Assembly: GCF_000013005.1 (NCBI RefSeq)
Contig: NC_007722.1
Coordinates: 1,059,501-1,123,500, forward strand
Origin: Erythrobacter litoralis HTCC2594
GTDB lineage: Bacteria > Pseudomonadota > Alphaproteobacteria > Sphingomonadales > Sphingomonadaceae
DNA length: 64,000 nucleotides
Reading direction: 5' to 3'
Shown here: piece after piece, positions 17,165 to 25,873 of the stretch
Layout of the letters: each line of letters opens with the position of its first letter
Numbering within the stretch: position 1 is the stretch's first letter
Notes under the pieces: generated by a model
What the model was told of the DNA's origin: nothing
Database searches by the model: none
The model's input: the letters and a program-made list of their open reading frames with translations, nothing else
Program-made: the position numbers and the translations under genes

Positions 17165-17391
17165 TTCTCGACTTTCCCGATAATGTCGTCGAGCCGCTTG
17201 ATCTCCGCTGCCACGGTCTCGCGCAATTCCTCATGGCGAACCACAAGTTGGGAAACAGTGGGCGGCATCCCGACTGCCGGGTCGCCTTGTTGCGAAGCTG
17301 TCTGGCCGGTCGGCTTGTCGGCAATATCCGCGATCCGCGCGAGCGCTTGCTCGATCCGCTGGACAGCATGCTCGATCCGTTCTCCGCTCAT
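17161..17391 (-). CDS. Small coiled-coil protein coupled to zapA
   Basis: This 76-residue protein has two amphipathic helices (IEHAVQRIEQALARIADI and HEELRETVAAEIKRLDDIIGKV) joined by a polar linker. I do not recognise a named family. Its stop overlaps the zapA start as ATGA, so the two are co-translated. The layout suggests a division-associated partner comparable in role to ZapB, but this is inference from context only. Confidence 0.75.
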   Translation of the reverse strand: MSGERIEHAVQRIEQALARIADIADKPTGQTASQQGDPAVGMPPTVSQLVVRHEELRETVAAEIKRLDDIIGKVEK

Positions 17392-17587
17392 GGTCGCAAT
17401 TTACTCCGTTTATCGTTCACAGGCAAAGCCTTGGTTGGACCTGTTGATAAGTGGGGTGAGGCATGCGGTGAAACGAGGTGTCCGGTGGACCAAGCCGAGG
17501 CTGTTCTTGACCTCTTGGCGAGGCTCCGCGAAGGCTGCGCGCGCGGCGAATCGCCGCTCAAATTTCACGCGCAGGAGCCTTCCGCCC

Positions 17588-19567
17588 ATGAGCCTCGATC
17601 CCGCCCGCCTCGCGCCCATGGCCAACGCCATTCGCGCGCTTTCGATGGATGCGGTTCAGGCGGCGAATTCGGGACACCCTGGCATGCCGATGGGCATGGC
17701 CGATGTGGCGACGGTGTTGTGGTCGCAGTTCCTCAAGTTCGATCCCGCGGCGCCCGACTGGGCCGACCGCGATCGCTTCGTGCTGAGCGCGGGCCATGGT
17801 TCGATGCTGATCTACAGCCTGCTCCATCTGTCGGGCTATGCGCAGCCGACGATGGAGGACATCCGCAATTTTCGCCAACTCGGCAGCCCGTGTGCAGGCC
17901 ACCCGGAGAACTTCCTCCTGCCGGGGGTCGAATGCACCACCGGGCCGCTGGGGCAAGGGCTCGCCATGGCCGTCGGCATGGCGATGGCGGAGCGGCACCT
18001 CAATGCGTTGTTCGGCGATGACCTGGTCGATCACCGCACGTGGGTGATTGCGGGCGACGGGTGCCTGATGGAAGGCATCAACCATGAGGCGATCGGTTTG
18101 GCCGGTCATCTCAAGCTGGGCCGCCTCAACGTTTTGTGGGACGACAACAACATTACCATCGATGGCGAGACGGACCTGTCCACCAGCGAGGACATCAAGG
18201 CGCGCTATGCCGCAACCGGTTGGCATGTCGCAGAATGCGACGGTCACGATTTTGCCGACATCGCCCGCGCGCTGGAAGAAGCCGCCGCCGACGATCGCCC
18301 CTCATTGGTTGCCTGCAAGACGGTGATCGGCAAGGGCGCGCCGAACAAGCAGGGCACCAGCGCCACGCACGGTGCGGCCTTGGGCGAGGACGAAGTAGCC
18401 GCAGCGCGCGAAACGCTGGGGTGGGACGCCGAACCTTTCGTCATTCCCGAGGACATCCTGGCCGACTGGCGCTCGACCGGCGAGCGCGGCCGGGACGCGC
18501 ATGGAGCGTGGGAAAGCCGGGTAGACGGCAGCGAGCACAAAGACGAATTCCAGCGACGGATGGCGGGCGAGCTACCGCATGGTGACGCGTCGAAGGACTA
18601 TATCGCCTCACTCGTCGAGAATCCGGCCAAGGTCGCAACCCGCAAGGCGAGCGAGATGGCGCTGGCCGAGATCAATTCGCGCCTGCCGGACACCATCGGC
18701 GGCAGCGCCGATTTGACGGGTTCGAACAATACGAAAGCCGGCGGCATCGAGGCGATGACGGCGGACGATTATTCGGGCCGGTACGTTTATTACGGCATCC
18801 GTGAATTCGGCATGGCGGCGGCGATGAACGGTATGGCGTTGCATGGCGGGGTGATTCCTTACGGCGGCACGTTCCTGGTGTTCACCGACTATGCGCGCGG
18901 CGCGATCCGCCTCTCGGCGTTGCAGGAAGCGCGCGTCATCTACGTGATGACGCATGACAGCATTGGCTTGGGCGAGGACGGCCCGACGCATCAGCCTGTC
19001 GAGCATCTTGCTTCGCTCAGAGCGATGCCCAACCTCCTCGTCATGCGCCCGGCAGACGCGGTCGAGACTGCCGAATGCTGGGAAATTGCGCTGCGCAACG
19101 CGACCCGACCCAGCATCCTTGCCCTCAGCCGTCAGGGTCTGCCGCAGATGAGGCTCGAGGCAGTGGATGGCAATCTGAGCGAGAAGGGCGGCTACCGGAT
19201 CAAAGCTGCGGAGACAGAACGCAGGGTCGTGATTGTCGCTAGTGGCTCGGAGTTGCATGTCGCCGCCGAATGTGCAGCCAAGCTGGAAGAGCAGGGCATC
19301 GGCGCAGAGGTGGTGTCCATGGTCAGCACCGAACTGTTCGAGGAGCAGGACGAAAGCTATCAGGCCGACCTCCTCCCCGCCGACGTGTTCAAGGTATCGA
19401 TCGAGGCGGGCTCCACCTTCGGCTGGGATCGCTACGTGGGTTCCGACGGGCTGAAGATCGGTCTCGATCGTTTCGGAGCTTCCGCTCCGGCAGGCGACCT
19501 GTTCGAAAAATTCGGTTTCACTGCGGACGCCATCGTCCCGCAAATACTCAACAAGATCAAAGCATAA
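17588..19567 (+). CDS. tkt: Transketolase
   Basis: Transketolase moves two-carbon units between pentose and triose/hexose phosphates using ThDP. The protein has 659 residues, the normal length. Visible landmarks are [12 protein letters not shown], the ThDP motif from [13 protein letters not shown] to [10 protein letters not shown], the catalytic Glu in [16 protein letters not shown], and [20 protein letters not shown]. The ATG at 17588 follows AGGAG by ten bases. A far longer frame open upstream overlaps zapA antisense and is not coding. It is first in a tkt-gap-pgk unit; gap starts 13 bases downstream. Confidence 0.97.
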   Translation: MSLDPARLAPMANAIRALSMDAVQAANSGHPGMPMGMADVATVLWSQFLKFDPAAPDWADRDRFVLSAGHGSMLIYSLLHLSGYAQPTMEDIRNFRQLGSPCAGHPENFLLPGVECTTGPLGQGLAMAVGMAMAERHLNALFGDDLVDHRTWVIAGDGCLMEGINHEAIGLAGHLKLGRLNVLWDDNNITIDGETDLSTSEDIKARYAATGWHVAECDGHDFADIARALEEAAADDRPSLVACKTVIGKGAPNKQGTSATHGAALGEDEVAAARETLGWDAEPFVIPEDILADWRSTGERGRDAHGAWESRVDGSEHKDEFQRRMAGELPHGDASKDYIASLVENPAKVATRKASEMALAEINSRLPDTIGGSADLTGSNNTKAGGIEAMTADDYSGRYVYYGIREFGMAAAMNGMALHGGVIPYGGTFLVFTDYARGAIRLSALQEARVIYVMTHDSIGLGEDGPTHQPVEHLASLRAMPNLLVMRPADAVETAECWEIALRNATRPSILALSRQGLPQMRLEAVDGNLSEKGGYRIKAAETERRVVIVASGSELHVAAECAAKLEEQGIGAEVVSMVSTELFEEQDESYQADLLPADVFKVSIEAGSTFGWDRYVGSDGLKIGLDRFGASAPAGDLFEKFGFTADAIVPQILNKIKA

Positions 19568-19580
19568 GCAGGAGTTCTTC

Positions 19581-20588
19581 ATGGCTACCAAAGTTGCCAT
19601 CAACGGTTTCGGACGTATCGGCCGCCTCGTGGCGCGCGCCATTCTCGAGCGCGACGATCACGATCTCGACCTCGTCAGCATCAATGACCTTGCCGACACC
19701 AAATCCAACGCACTGCTGTTCCAGTACGATTCCACCCACGGTCGCTTCCCCGGCACCGTCGAAGTCGGCGACAATGCCATCATCGTGAACGGCAAGAGCA
19801 TTGCCGTGACCAGCGAGCGCGATCCGGGCAACTTGCCGCATGGCGATCAGGGCATCGACATCGTCCTCGAATGCACCGGCTTCTTCCAGAGCCATGAGGC
19901 TGCCGAACCGCACCTCAAGGCTGGCGCAAAGCGCGTTCTGATCTCGGCTCCGGCCAAGAATGTCTCGGCTACCATCGTCTACGGGGTGAATCACGATGTG
20001 CTGACCAGCGACGACGTGATCGTCTCCAACGCCAGCTGCACGACCAACTGCCTCTCACCGATGGCCAAGGTGCTGCACGACACGGTGGGCATCGAGCGCG
20101 GCTTCATGACGACGATCCACAGCTACACCAACGACCAGCGCATGCTCGACCAGATGCATGGCGACATGCGCCGGGCCCGTGGCGGCGCTCAGAACATGAT
20201 CCCGACCACGACGGGCGCTGCCCGTGCAGTCGGCCTGGTCCTGCCGGAACTTGCCGGCAAGCTCGACGGCAGCTCTGTTCGCGTGCCGACGCCCAATGTG
20301 AGCCTCGTCGACTTGGTCTTCACCCCGGGGCGGGACACCTGCGCCGAGGAACTGAACGACGCGCTTAAGGCCGCTGCAAAAGGCAAGATGAAAGGTGTGC
20401 TCGACTACACCGATCAGCCGCTCGTCAGCTCGGACTTCAATCACTATCCGGCCAGCTCGACCATCGACAGCCTTGAAACCAGCGTGATGGAAGGCAAGCT
20501 CGCCCGCGTCGTAAGTTGGTATGATAACGAATGGGGCTTCTCCAACCGCATGATCGACACCGCCGGTGTCATGGCGGGGCTGCTTTAA
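19581..20588 (+). CDS. gap: Glyceraldehyde-3-phosphate dehydrogenase
   Basis: The 335-residue enzyme oxidises glyceraldehyde 3-phosphate with NAD(P) and phosphate. It has the NAD-binding start VAINGFGRIGRLVAR and catalytic Cys153 in SNASCTTNCLSP. The TTTGAARAVGLVLPELAGKLDG segment and the C-terminal WYDNEWGFSNRM are present. A Shine-Dalgarno CAGGAG precedes the start. It sits between tkt and pgk, with only 10 bases to pgk, so the three are one operon. Confidence 0.97.
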   Translation: MATKVAINGFGRIGRLVARAILERDDHDLDLVSINDLADTKSNALLFQYDSTHGRFPGTVEVGDNAIIVNGKSIAVTSERDPGNLPHGDQGIDIVLECTGFFQSHEAAEPHLKAGAKRVLISAPAKNVSATIVYGVNHDVLTSDDVIVSNASCTTNCLSPMAKVLHDTVGIERGFMTTIHSYTNDQRMLDQMHGDMRRARGGAQNMIPTTTGAARAVGLVLPELAGKLDGSSVRVPTPNVSLVDLVFTPGRDTCAEELNDALKAAAKGKMKGVLDYTDQPLVSSDFNHYPASSTIDSLETSVMEGKLARVVSWYDNEWGFSNRMIDTAGVMAGLL

Positions 20589-20598
20589 GGAGGCTTTC

Positions 20599-21798
20599 GT
20601 GCCGACATTCAAGACCCTGGACGACCTTGGCGATATCACCGGCAAGGTCGCGCTGGTGCGCGTCGATCTCAACCTGCCGATGAAGGATGGTTCGGCGAGC
20701 GACGTCACCCGTGTCGAAGCCGTCAAGCCGACCATTCTCGAACTGAGCGAGAAAGGCGCGAAAGTCCTGCTCCTCGCCCATTTCGGGCGTCCGGGCGGGA
20801 AGCGCTCGTCGGTCCTTTCGACCAGCATGGTGGTGGGCGATGTCGAAGGCGTGCTCGGCAAGGAACTGATGTTCATTCCCGAGGTCTCGGGACCGGTTGT
20901 CGAGCAATCGATCGGCATCCTGCGCAATGGCGACATCGGCGTGCTCGACAATACGCGTTTCTGGCCCGGCGAGACGGACAATGATCCTGATTTTGCCAAG
21001 GCCATCGCCGCGCACGGCGATTTCTATGTCAACGACGCGTTTTCCGCCGCACATCGCGCCCATGCGACGACAGAAGGCATCACGCATTTCCTGCCATCCT
21101 ATGCAGGCCGCGCGATGGAGAGGGAATTGAAAGCGCTCGATTCCGCACTCGGTAATCCCGAAGCGCCGGTCGCGGCCGTCGTCGGCGGGGCCAAGGTTTC
21201 GACCAAGCTCGACGTGCTCAAAAACCTGGTCGGGCGCGTCCAGCACCTGATCATCGGCGGCGGCATGGCCAACACCTTTCTTGCCGCGCGCGGGGTCGAT
21301 GTCGGCAAGAGCTTGTGCGAGCACGACCTCACCGACACCGCCAGTGCCATCATGGACGAGGCCGATCACGCCGGCTGCACGGTGCACCTGCCCTATGACG
21401 TCGTGGTGGCGAAGGAGTTCGCGGCCAATCCGCCGAGCGTGCGGACCTGCAATGTCCACGAGGTCGCCGCGGATGAAATGATCCTCGACGTCGGTCCGCA
21501 GGCGACCGAGGCGCTGGGCGATGTGCTCAAGACCTGCCGCACGCTGGTATGGAACGGCCCCCTCGGTGCCTTTGAAATCGAGCCCTTCGATGCGGCGACA
21601 GTTGCATTGGCAAAGACCGCGGCCGCGCTGACGCAGGATGGCTCGCTCGTCTCCGTCGCAGGCGGAGGCGACACCGTGGCGGCGCTGGCGCATGCGGGCG
21701 TCACAGAAGATGTGACTTACGTTTCTACCGCAGGCGGGGCCTTCCTCGAGTGGATGGAGGGCAAGGAACTGCCGGGGGTCAAGGCACTGAGCGCGTGA
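20599..21798 (+). CDS. pgk: Phosphoglycerate kinase
   Basis: The 399-residue kinase makes ATP from 1,3-bisphosphoglycerate. Recognisable are VRVDLNLPMKDG, the LLLAHFGRPGGKR loop, NDAFSAAHRAHATTEG, the VVGGAKVSTKLDVLKNL hinge region and the C-terminal SVAGGGDTVAAL. The GTG at 20599 is preceded by AAGGAGG with five-base spacing; the ATG 33 bases earlier lies inside gap. Its stop overlaps the next start by four bases (GTGA). Confidence 0.97.
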   Translation: MPTFKTLDDLGDITGKVALVRVDLNLPMKDGSASDVTRVEAVKPTILELSEKGAKVLLLAHFGRPGGKRSSVLSTSMVVGDVEGVLGKELMFIPEVSGPVVEQSIGILRNGDIGVLDNTRFWPGETDNDPDFAKAIAAHGDFYVNDAFSAAHRAHATTEGITHFLPSYAGRAMERELKALDSALGNPEAPVAAVVGGAKVSTKLDVLKNLVGRVQHLIIGGGMANTFLAARGVDVGKSLCEHDLTDTASAIMDEADHAGCTVHLPYDVVVAKEFAANPPSVRTCNVHEVAADEMILDVGPQATEALGDVLKTCRTLVWNGPLGAFEIEPFDAATVALAKTAAALTQDGSLVSVAGGGDTVAALAHAGVTEDVTYVSTAGGAFLEWMEGKELPGVKALSA

Positions 21799-22256
21799 GC
21801 GAGAACGAAGCTGTAGGTTCCAGTGGCGGGCTGGTCCCGATCACCGAGGGCGAATGGGCCGGGTGGTCGACCTGGCAGGGCGATGCCTTCGAACAGCGCG
21901 CGGGGCCGTTCTACGAAAAGCAGAATGCCGACGGATCGCGCGTGACCGCTTTCCGAGCAGAAGCGCGCCACATGAACGGCGCAGGCTTCATGCACGGCGG
22001 CTGCCTGATGACTTTCGCGGACTCGGCCATTTTTACCATAGCGACCGACGCTCTGGGCGACTCGCATGGCGTGACAATGAACCTCTCGGGAGACTTCCTC
22101 GACGCGGCGCGCGAGGGACAACTGATTGAAGCGCGCGGCGAAGTAACGCGGGCCGGGGGCAAGACGATCTATGTTCGCGGTATCGCTACCGCAGATGGCA
22201 CGCCCGTTTTGAGTTTCACTGCCATCATCCGCAAAGTCGGGCCGAAGAAGACCTGA
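21795..22256 (+). CDS. PaaI-type hotdog-fold thioesterase
   Basis: This 153-residue protein matches the PaaI thioesterase family. It has HMNGAGFMHGGCLMTFADSA, the hotdog helix with the conserved HGG, and TMNLSGDFLDAAREGQLIEARGEV on the facing strand. Family members hydrolyse acyl-CoA thioesters; the substrate is unknown. A GTG at 21795 overlaps the pgk stop, so expression is tied to glycolysis genes, which is an odd pairing. Confidence 0.87.
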   Translation: MSENEAVGSSGGLVPITEGEWAGWSTWQGDAFEQRAGPFYEKQNADGSRVTAFRAEARHMNGAGFMHGGCLMTFADSAIFTIATDALGDSHGVTMNLSGDFLDAAREGQLIEARGEVTRAGGKTIYVRGIATADGTPVLSFTAIIRKVGPKKT

Positions 22257-22258
22257 CG

Positions 22259-22897
22259 ATGGCTGAAACACGCCGCCTTTTTTCGACACCTTTTGTCATT
22301 GATGAGCTACAAAGCGCTGCGGGCATCGCGGCACTGCGGCAAGCCATCGAGGCCGAACATGCGCGCGACGGGCAGGGCGTCAGCATCTCCAATATCGGTG
22401 GCTGGCATTCCAACACCCGGATGCTCGAATGGGGCGGGGAGGCGGCGCGGGCGCTGGCTTACAAGTCCATGACTATGGCCGATGCAATCACGCAGGATGC
22501 CAAGAGCTCGCAAGCGAGCCGTTTCGGATGGGTGCCCGAGATGTGGGCCAATGTCTCATCCAAGGGTCATGCCAACCAATATCACTTCCATCCCGGGAGC
22601 TTCTGGTCGGCCGTCGCCTATATCGACGATGGCTATGGCGGAAGCGACGATCCTGCCTTGGGAGGCGAGCTCCAATTGCTCGATCCGCGCATGCCGATGG
22701 TGCGCATGACCGCGCCGGACCTGCGTATGCTCGATGCCGATGGTAAGCCGCAGCAGAACGAAATTTCCATCCACCCGAAGACTGGAATGATCGTGATGTT
22801 TCCGAGCTGGCTGCAACACGCGGTCCGGCCGTTTCACGGCTCCGGGACGCGCATCTCGATCGCAATCAATCTGGTGGCGGCGCTGAAGACTGGCTGA
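22259..22897 (+). CDS. Putative 2-oxoglutarate/Fe(II) oxygenase (2OG-FeII_Oxy_5 type)
   Basis: The 212-residue protein resembles the TIGR02466 family of putative 2-oxoglutarate dioxygenases. The segment HANQYHFHPGSFWSAVAYID holds the likely metal ligands, and MFPSWLQHAVRPFHGSGTRISIAIN holds the distal His and the Arg that would bind 2-oxoglutarate. The substrate is unknown. It begins two bases after the thioesterase stop and is the last gene of the tkt-led unit. Confidence 0.82.
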   Translation: MAETRRLFSTPFVIDELQSAAGIAALRQAIEAEHARDGQGVSISNIGGWHSNTRMLEWGGEAARALAYKSMTMADAITQDAKSSQASRFGWVPEMWANVSSKGHANQYHFHPGSFWSAVAYIDDGYGGSDDPALGGELQLLDPRMPMVRMTAPDLRMLDADGKPQQNEISIHPKTGMIVMFPSWLQHAVRPFHGSGTRISIAINLVAALKTG

Positions 22898-22900
22898 CCT

Positions 22901-23659
22901 TCAGCGATAGTCCGGGTTGGGGGCGTCGAAGCGATGGCCCTCGTTCCATAGATCTTTCGAATTGCCATGGGCAGGGATGCCCCCCGCATCTTTCAACATG
23001 CGCGCCAGATGCAACAGGTTCCACGTCGCGAAAGTCGTGTTGCGCCGGGTAAACTCGTTGTCGTCTCCCACGTAGCCGCTGCCATCTTCTTTCGGGTCGC
23101 CATAGCTTGGGCCGGGGCCCGCTTCGCCGATCCATCCGGCGTCGGCTTGCGGCGGGATCGTGTATCCAACGTGCTGAAGCGAATAGAGTGTGCCCATGGC
23201 GACGTGTTTGATCCCGTCTTCATTGCCGGTGACGATGACGCCGCCAACCTTGCCGTAGAATACATATTGTCCCTTGTCGTTGGTCTCGCCCGAGTGGGCG
23301 TAGAGCTTTTCGATGAATTTCTGACAGACCGAACTTTTCTCGCCCAGCCAGATGGGGGTTCCAATGACCAGAATGTCGGCATCGCGGATGCGCGGCCAGA
23401 GCTGTGGCCACTCGTCCGTTTCGAACCCGTGTTCGGTCATGTCGGGATAGACACCGGGCGCGACATCATGATCGACGAAGCGGATCTGCTCGAGAGATAC
23501 ACCATTGCGCACCATGATCGCGGCGACGATGCCCAGCAGCTTGTCGGTATGCGATCCCTGCGGGGACGGCTTGAGCGTACAATTCACCGTGACTGCCTTC
23601 AGATCGCTGAAGTCGGTCGTATTCTCGCTGCACAGTCTCTCTTGCGTTGTATCGAGCAT
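22901..23659 (-). CDS. Flavodoxin-like NAD(P)H-dependent oxidoreductase
   Basis: The 252-residue protein fits the NADPH-dependent FMN reductase / flavodoxin-like fold. It has an N-terminal strand with the phosphate loop NCTLKPSPQGSHTDKLL, then LVIGTPIWLGEKSSVCQKFIEKL and GVIVTGNEDGIKHVAMGTLYSL around the flavin. The tail after residue 190 is longer than in simple flavodoxins. ATG 23659 follows GGGAGG by five bases. The reaction partner is not evident; it is convergent with the oxygenase gene. Confidence 0.82.
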   Translation of the reverse strand: MLDTTQERLCSENTTDFSDLKAVTVNCTLKPSPQGSHTDKLLGIVAAIMVRNGVSLEQIRFVDHDVAPGVYPDMTEHGFETDEWPQLWPRIRDADILVIGTPIWLGEKSSVCQKFIEKLYAHSGETNDKGQYVFYGKVGGVIVTGNEDGIKHVAMGTLYSLQHVGYTIPPQADAGWIGEAGPGPSYGDPKEDGSGYVGDDNEFTRRNTTFATWNLLHLARMLKDAGGIPAHGNSKDLWNEGHRFDAPNPDYR

Positions 23660-23812
23660 TCGCGCCTCCCATTCCCGCTGCGATACACCCTGAACGCGCG
23701 AACCACGGATTCTGCCCCGAGCGGTGTTGCGAGCCGCGCAGGAGGGCGGTAAGGGCGCGTGCATTCCTATGCACGGCTACGCGCCCAACCGCTTCTCAGG
23801 ACAGGATAACGC

Positions 23813-24706
23813 ATGAATTTCGACGACATGACCGCCAAGATCGCATCGGCCGACGGCTTCATCGCAGCCCTCGACCAGTCGGGTGGATCGACGCCCAAGG
23901 CTTTGCGTGGCTACGGTGTCGAGGACAGCGAATGGGATGGCGACGAGCAGATGTTCGACAAGATCCACGAAATGCGCTGCCGCATCGTAGAAAGCCCCGT
24001 CTTCAACGGCGAAAAGATCGTCGGTGCGATCCTGTTCGAGCGGACGATGGAAGGCTGCAACCCCGAGGGAATGCCGATCCCGGAGCGGCTGCGGTCCAAG
24101 GGGATCGTGCCGTTCCTCAAGGTCGATAAAGGCATGCACGACGAAGCCAATGGCGCGCAGCTCATGAAGGACATGCCCGAACTCGATGCCAATTGTGCGC
24201 GGGCCAAGGAACTGGGTGTATTCGGCACCAAGATGCGGTCTGTCATCCACGAAGCCGACGAAACTGGCGTTGCCGACATTGTTCGCCAGCAGATGGATTT
24301 CGGCCTGCAGATCCTCGACAACGGCCTAGTGCCGATCCTCGAGCCGGAAGTCAGCCTGAAGAGCAATTCGCGCGCCCAGGCCGAAGCCCTCCTGCTGGCC
24401 AATGCGCTGGAACAGCTCGAACGCGTGCCCGAAGGCAAGCAGGTGATGTGGAAGTTGACCATTCCTATCGAGCCGAACACCTACGCTCCGCTTATCGATC
24501 ACCCCAAGGTACTGCGCGTCGTGGCGTTGAGCGGCGGATATTCTACCGAGGACGCTTGTAGCGAACTGGCCAAAAACAAGGGCATGATCGCCAGCTTCAG
24601 CCGCGGCCTGCTGCAGGACCTGCGCGCGATGCAGAGCGATGCCGAATTCGACGCGACGCTGGGCGACGCCATCGACCGGATCTACGACGCGTCAGTCGCC
24701 GGCTGA
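23813..24706 (+). CDS. fda: Class I fructose-bisphosphate aldolase
   Basis: The 297-residue Schiff-base aldolase cleaves fructose 1,6-bisphosphate. It has the class I features ALDQSGGSTPKAL near the N-terminus, PFLKVDKG, VPILEPEVS and WKLTIPIEP, the region that contains the Schiff-base lysine, and ALSGGYSTEDAC at the phosphate site. No zinc ligands of class II are present. It has its own upstream region and is not fused to the gap-pgk unit. Its last 15 bases overlap the end of the convergent hypothetical gene. Confidence 0.94.
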   Translation: MNFDDMTAKIASADGFIAALDQSGGSTPKALRGYGVEDSEWDGDEQMFDKIHEMRCRIVESPVFNGEKIVGAILFERTMEGCNPEGMPIPERLRSKGIVPFLKVDKGMHDEANGAQLMKDMPELDANCARAKELGVFGTKMRSVIHEADETGVADIVRQQMDFGLQILDNGLVPILEPEVSLKSNSRAQAEALLLANALEQLERVPEGKQVMWKLTIPIEPNTYAPLIDHPKVLRVVALSGGYSTEDACSELAKNKGMIASFSRGLLQDLRAMQSDAEFDATLGDAIDRIYDASVAG

Positions 24707-25054
24707 TCGCACCATGTCGAAAGGCTCGTAGGCGAGCGACAAGCGATACTTCTCGAGCCGTATCGCCCCGTTGGGATTGGCGGGCGTTCCGGCCGAGGTG
24801 AGGTAGAGCAGGCCATCGCCCACGCGCAGCGGACGGTTCCAGTCGAGGACCACTTCGTACTCCCTCCCGCGATAGGCGAGCACTGCAGCTACGCGCAATT
24901 CGTCGTCGCGGAAGCAGAAACGCACGTCACTGCAGCGTGAATCCTCGATAATCCCGAACGCGACCACCGAAACATCGTCCGTTATCGCGACCCGCTGGAA
25001 GATCGGGACGTTCTCGACGCTGGAAGCGAGTGCGGCGGCAAGGACCATGGACAT
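24692..25054 (-). CDS. Hypothetical protein, about 120 residues
   Basis: I do not recognise this family. The N-terminus MSMVLAAALASSVENVP is weakly hydrophobic and might be an export signal. The rest alternates short strands (SVVAFGIIEDS, VAAVLAYRGREYEVVLDW) and looks like a small beta domain. Two cysteines near residues 40 and 46 (SRCSDVRFCF) could form a disulfide. ATG 25054 follows AAGGAG by eight bases. The 3' end overlaps fda by 15 bases. Confidence 0.7.
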   Translation of the reverse strand: MSMVLAAALASSVENVPIFQRVAITDDVSVVAFGIIEDSRCSDVRFCFRDDELRVAAVLAYRGREYEVVLDWNRPLRVGDGLLYLTSAGTPANPNGAIRLEKYRLSLAYEPFDMVRSAGD

Positions 25055-25178
25055 GGGCGAGTCTCCTTGTCGCAGCTGTAGCCGGGTTTGAGCCCGCGCG
25101 CTGCTCGGGATTTGCACTGTCCCAATCGCTGACAGATCGCCCATTGGCGCAGGCGGAGGTCGCGGCTAAGGGGCGCGC

Positions 25179-25820
25179 ATGGCTGAAACAGAAATTCCGA
25201 CGCAGCTCTATTTGATCTCACCGCTCGACGTGCGTGGCGGTTTCCCGCAGCGGCTCGAGCGGGCGCTCGAAGCGGGACGGGGGGTTGTCACCGCTTTCCA
25301 GTTCCGCGTGAAAGGCATCGACCAGCACGAAGCCGCGCGCCTGGCCGAGCCGCTCCAGGCGATCTGTGCCGCGCATGATGTCGCCTTTGTCGTCAATGAC
25401 AGTATCGCTCTGGCAAAGCGCCTGAAGGCTGACGGCGTCCATCTGGGACAGGACGACGGATCGCCCAAGGAGGCGCGTGAGCAGTTGGGGCGCGAGGCGC
25501 AGATTGGCGTCACTTGTCATGCTTCGAGGCACCTCGCGATGGAGGCGGGTGAGGCCGGGGCGGACTACGTTGCCTTCGGCGCATTTTTCGACAGCGCGAC
25601 CAAGGACAAGGGTGACGCCGAACAGCCGACTCTCGAATTGCTCGAATGGTGGAGCCAGGTGTTCGAAATTCCCTGCGTCGCAATCGGCGGGATTACGCCC
25701 GATAATTGTCAGCCGCTGATCGAAGCCGGGGCCGATTTCCTGGCCGTATCCGGAGCGGTCTGGAGCGGCGATGAAAGAGCGGCAGTTCAAGCCTTTGCGG
25801 AGCAAATAGCCGCGGCGTGA
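25179..25820 (+). CDS. thiE: Thiamine-phosphate synthase
   Basis: The 213-residue TIM-barrel enzyme joins the thiazole and pyrimidine halves of thiamine. Landmarks are FQFRVKGID, the FVVNDSIALAKRLKADGVHLGQDD signature, GVTCHASRHL, DYVAFGAFFDSATK and the final phosphate loop AIGGITPDNCQPLIEAGADFLAVSG. It stands alone, without other thi genes, and no TPP riboswitch consensus is visible in the 124 bases upstream. Confidence 0.94.
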   Translation: MAETEIPTQLYLISPLDVRGGFPQRLERALEAGRGVVTAFQFRVKGIDQHEAARLAEPLQAICAAHDVAFVVNDSIALAKRLKADGVHLGQDDGSPKEAREQLGREAQIGVTCHASRHLAMEAGEAGADYVAFGAFFDSATKDKGDAEQPTLELLEWWSQVFEIPCVAIGGITPDNCQPLIEAGADFLAVSGAVWSGDERAAVQAFAEQIAAA

Positions 25821-25873
25821 GTTGAACTTTTCGAAAAGGGGCAAAATGCGCCCCGTCATTCGGGAGTTTCCTC

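Noticed and set aside
16640..19567. A 975-codon frame ending as transketolase
   Set aside because: The first 316 codons run antisense to zapA and its partner and match nothing; tkt begins at 17588 with a good ribosome site.
25055..25178. TPP riboswitch upstream of thiE
   Set aside because: The conserved CTGAGA and ACCTGAT parts are absent from these 124 bases.
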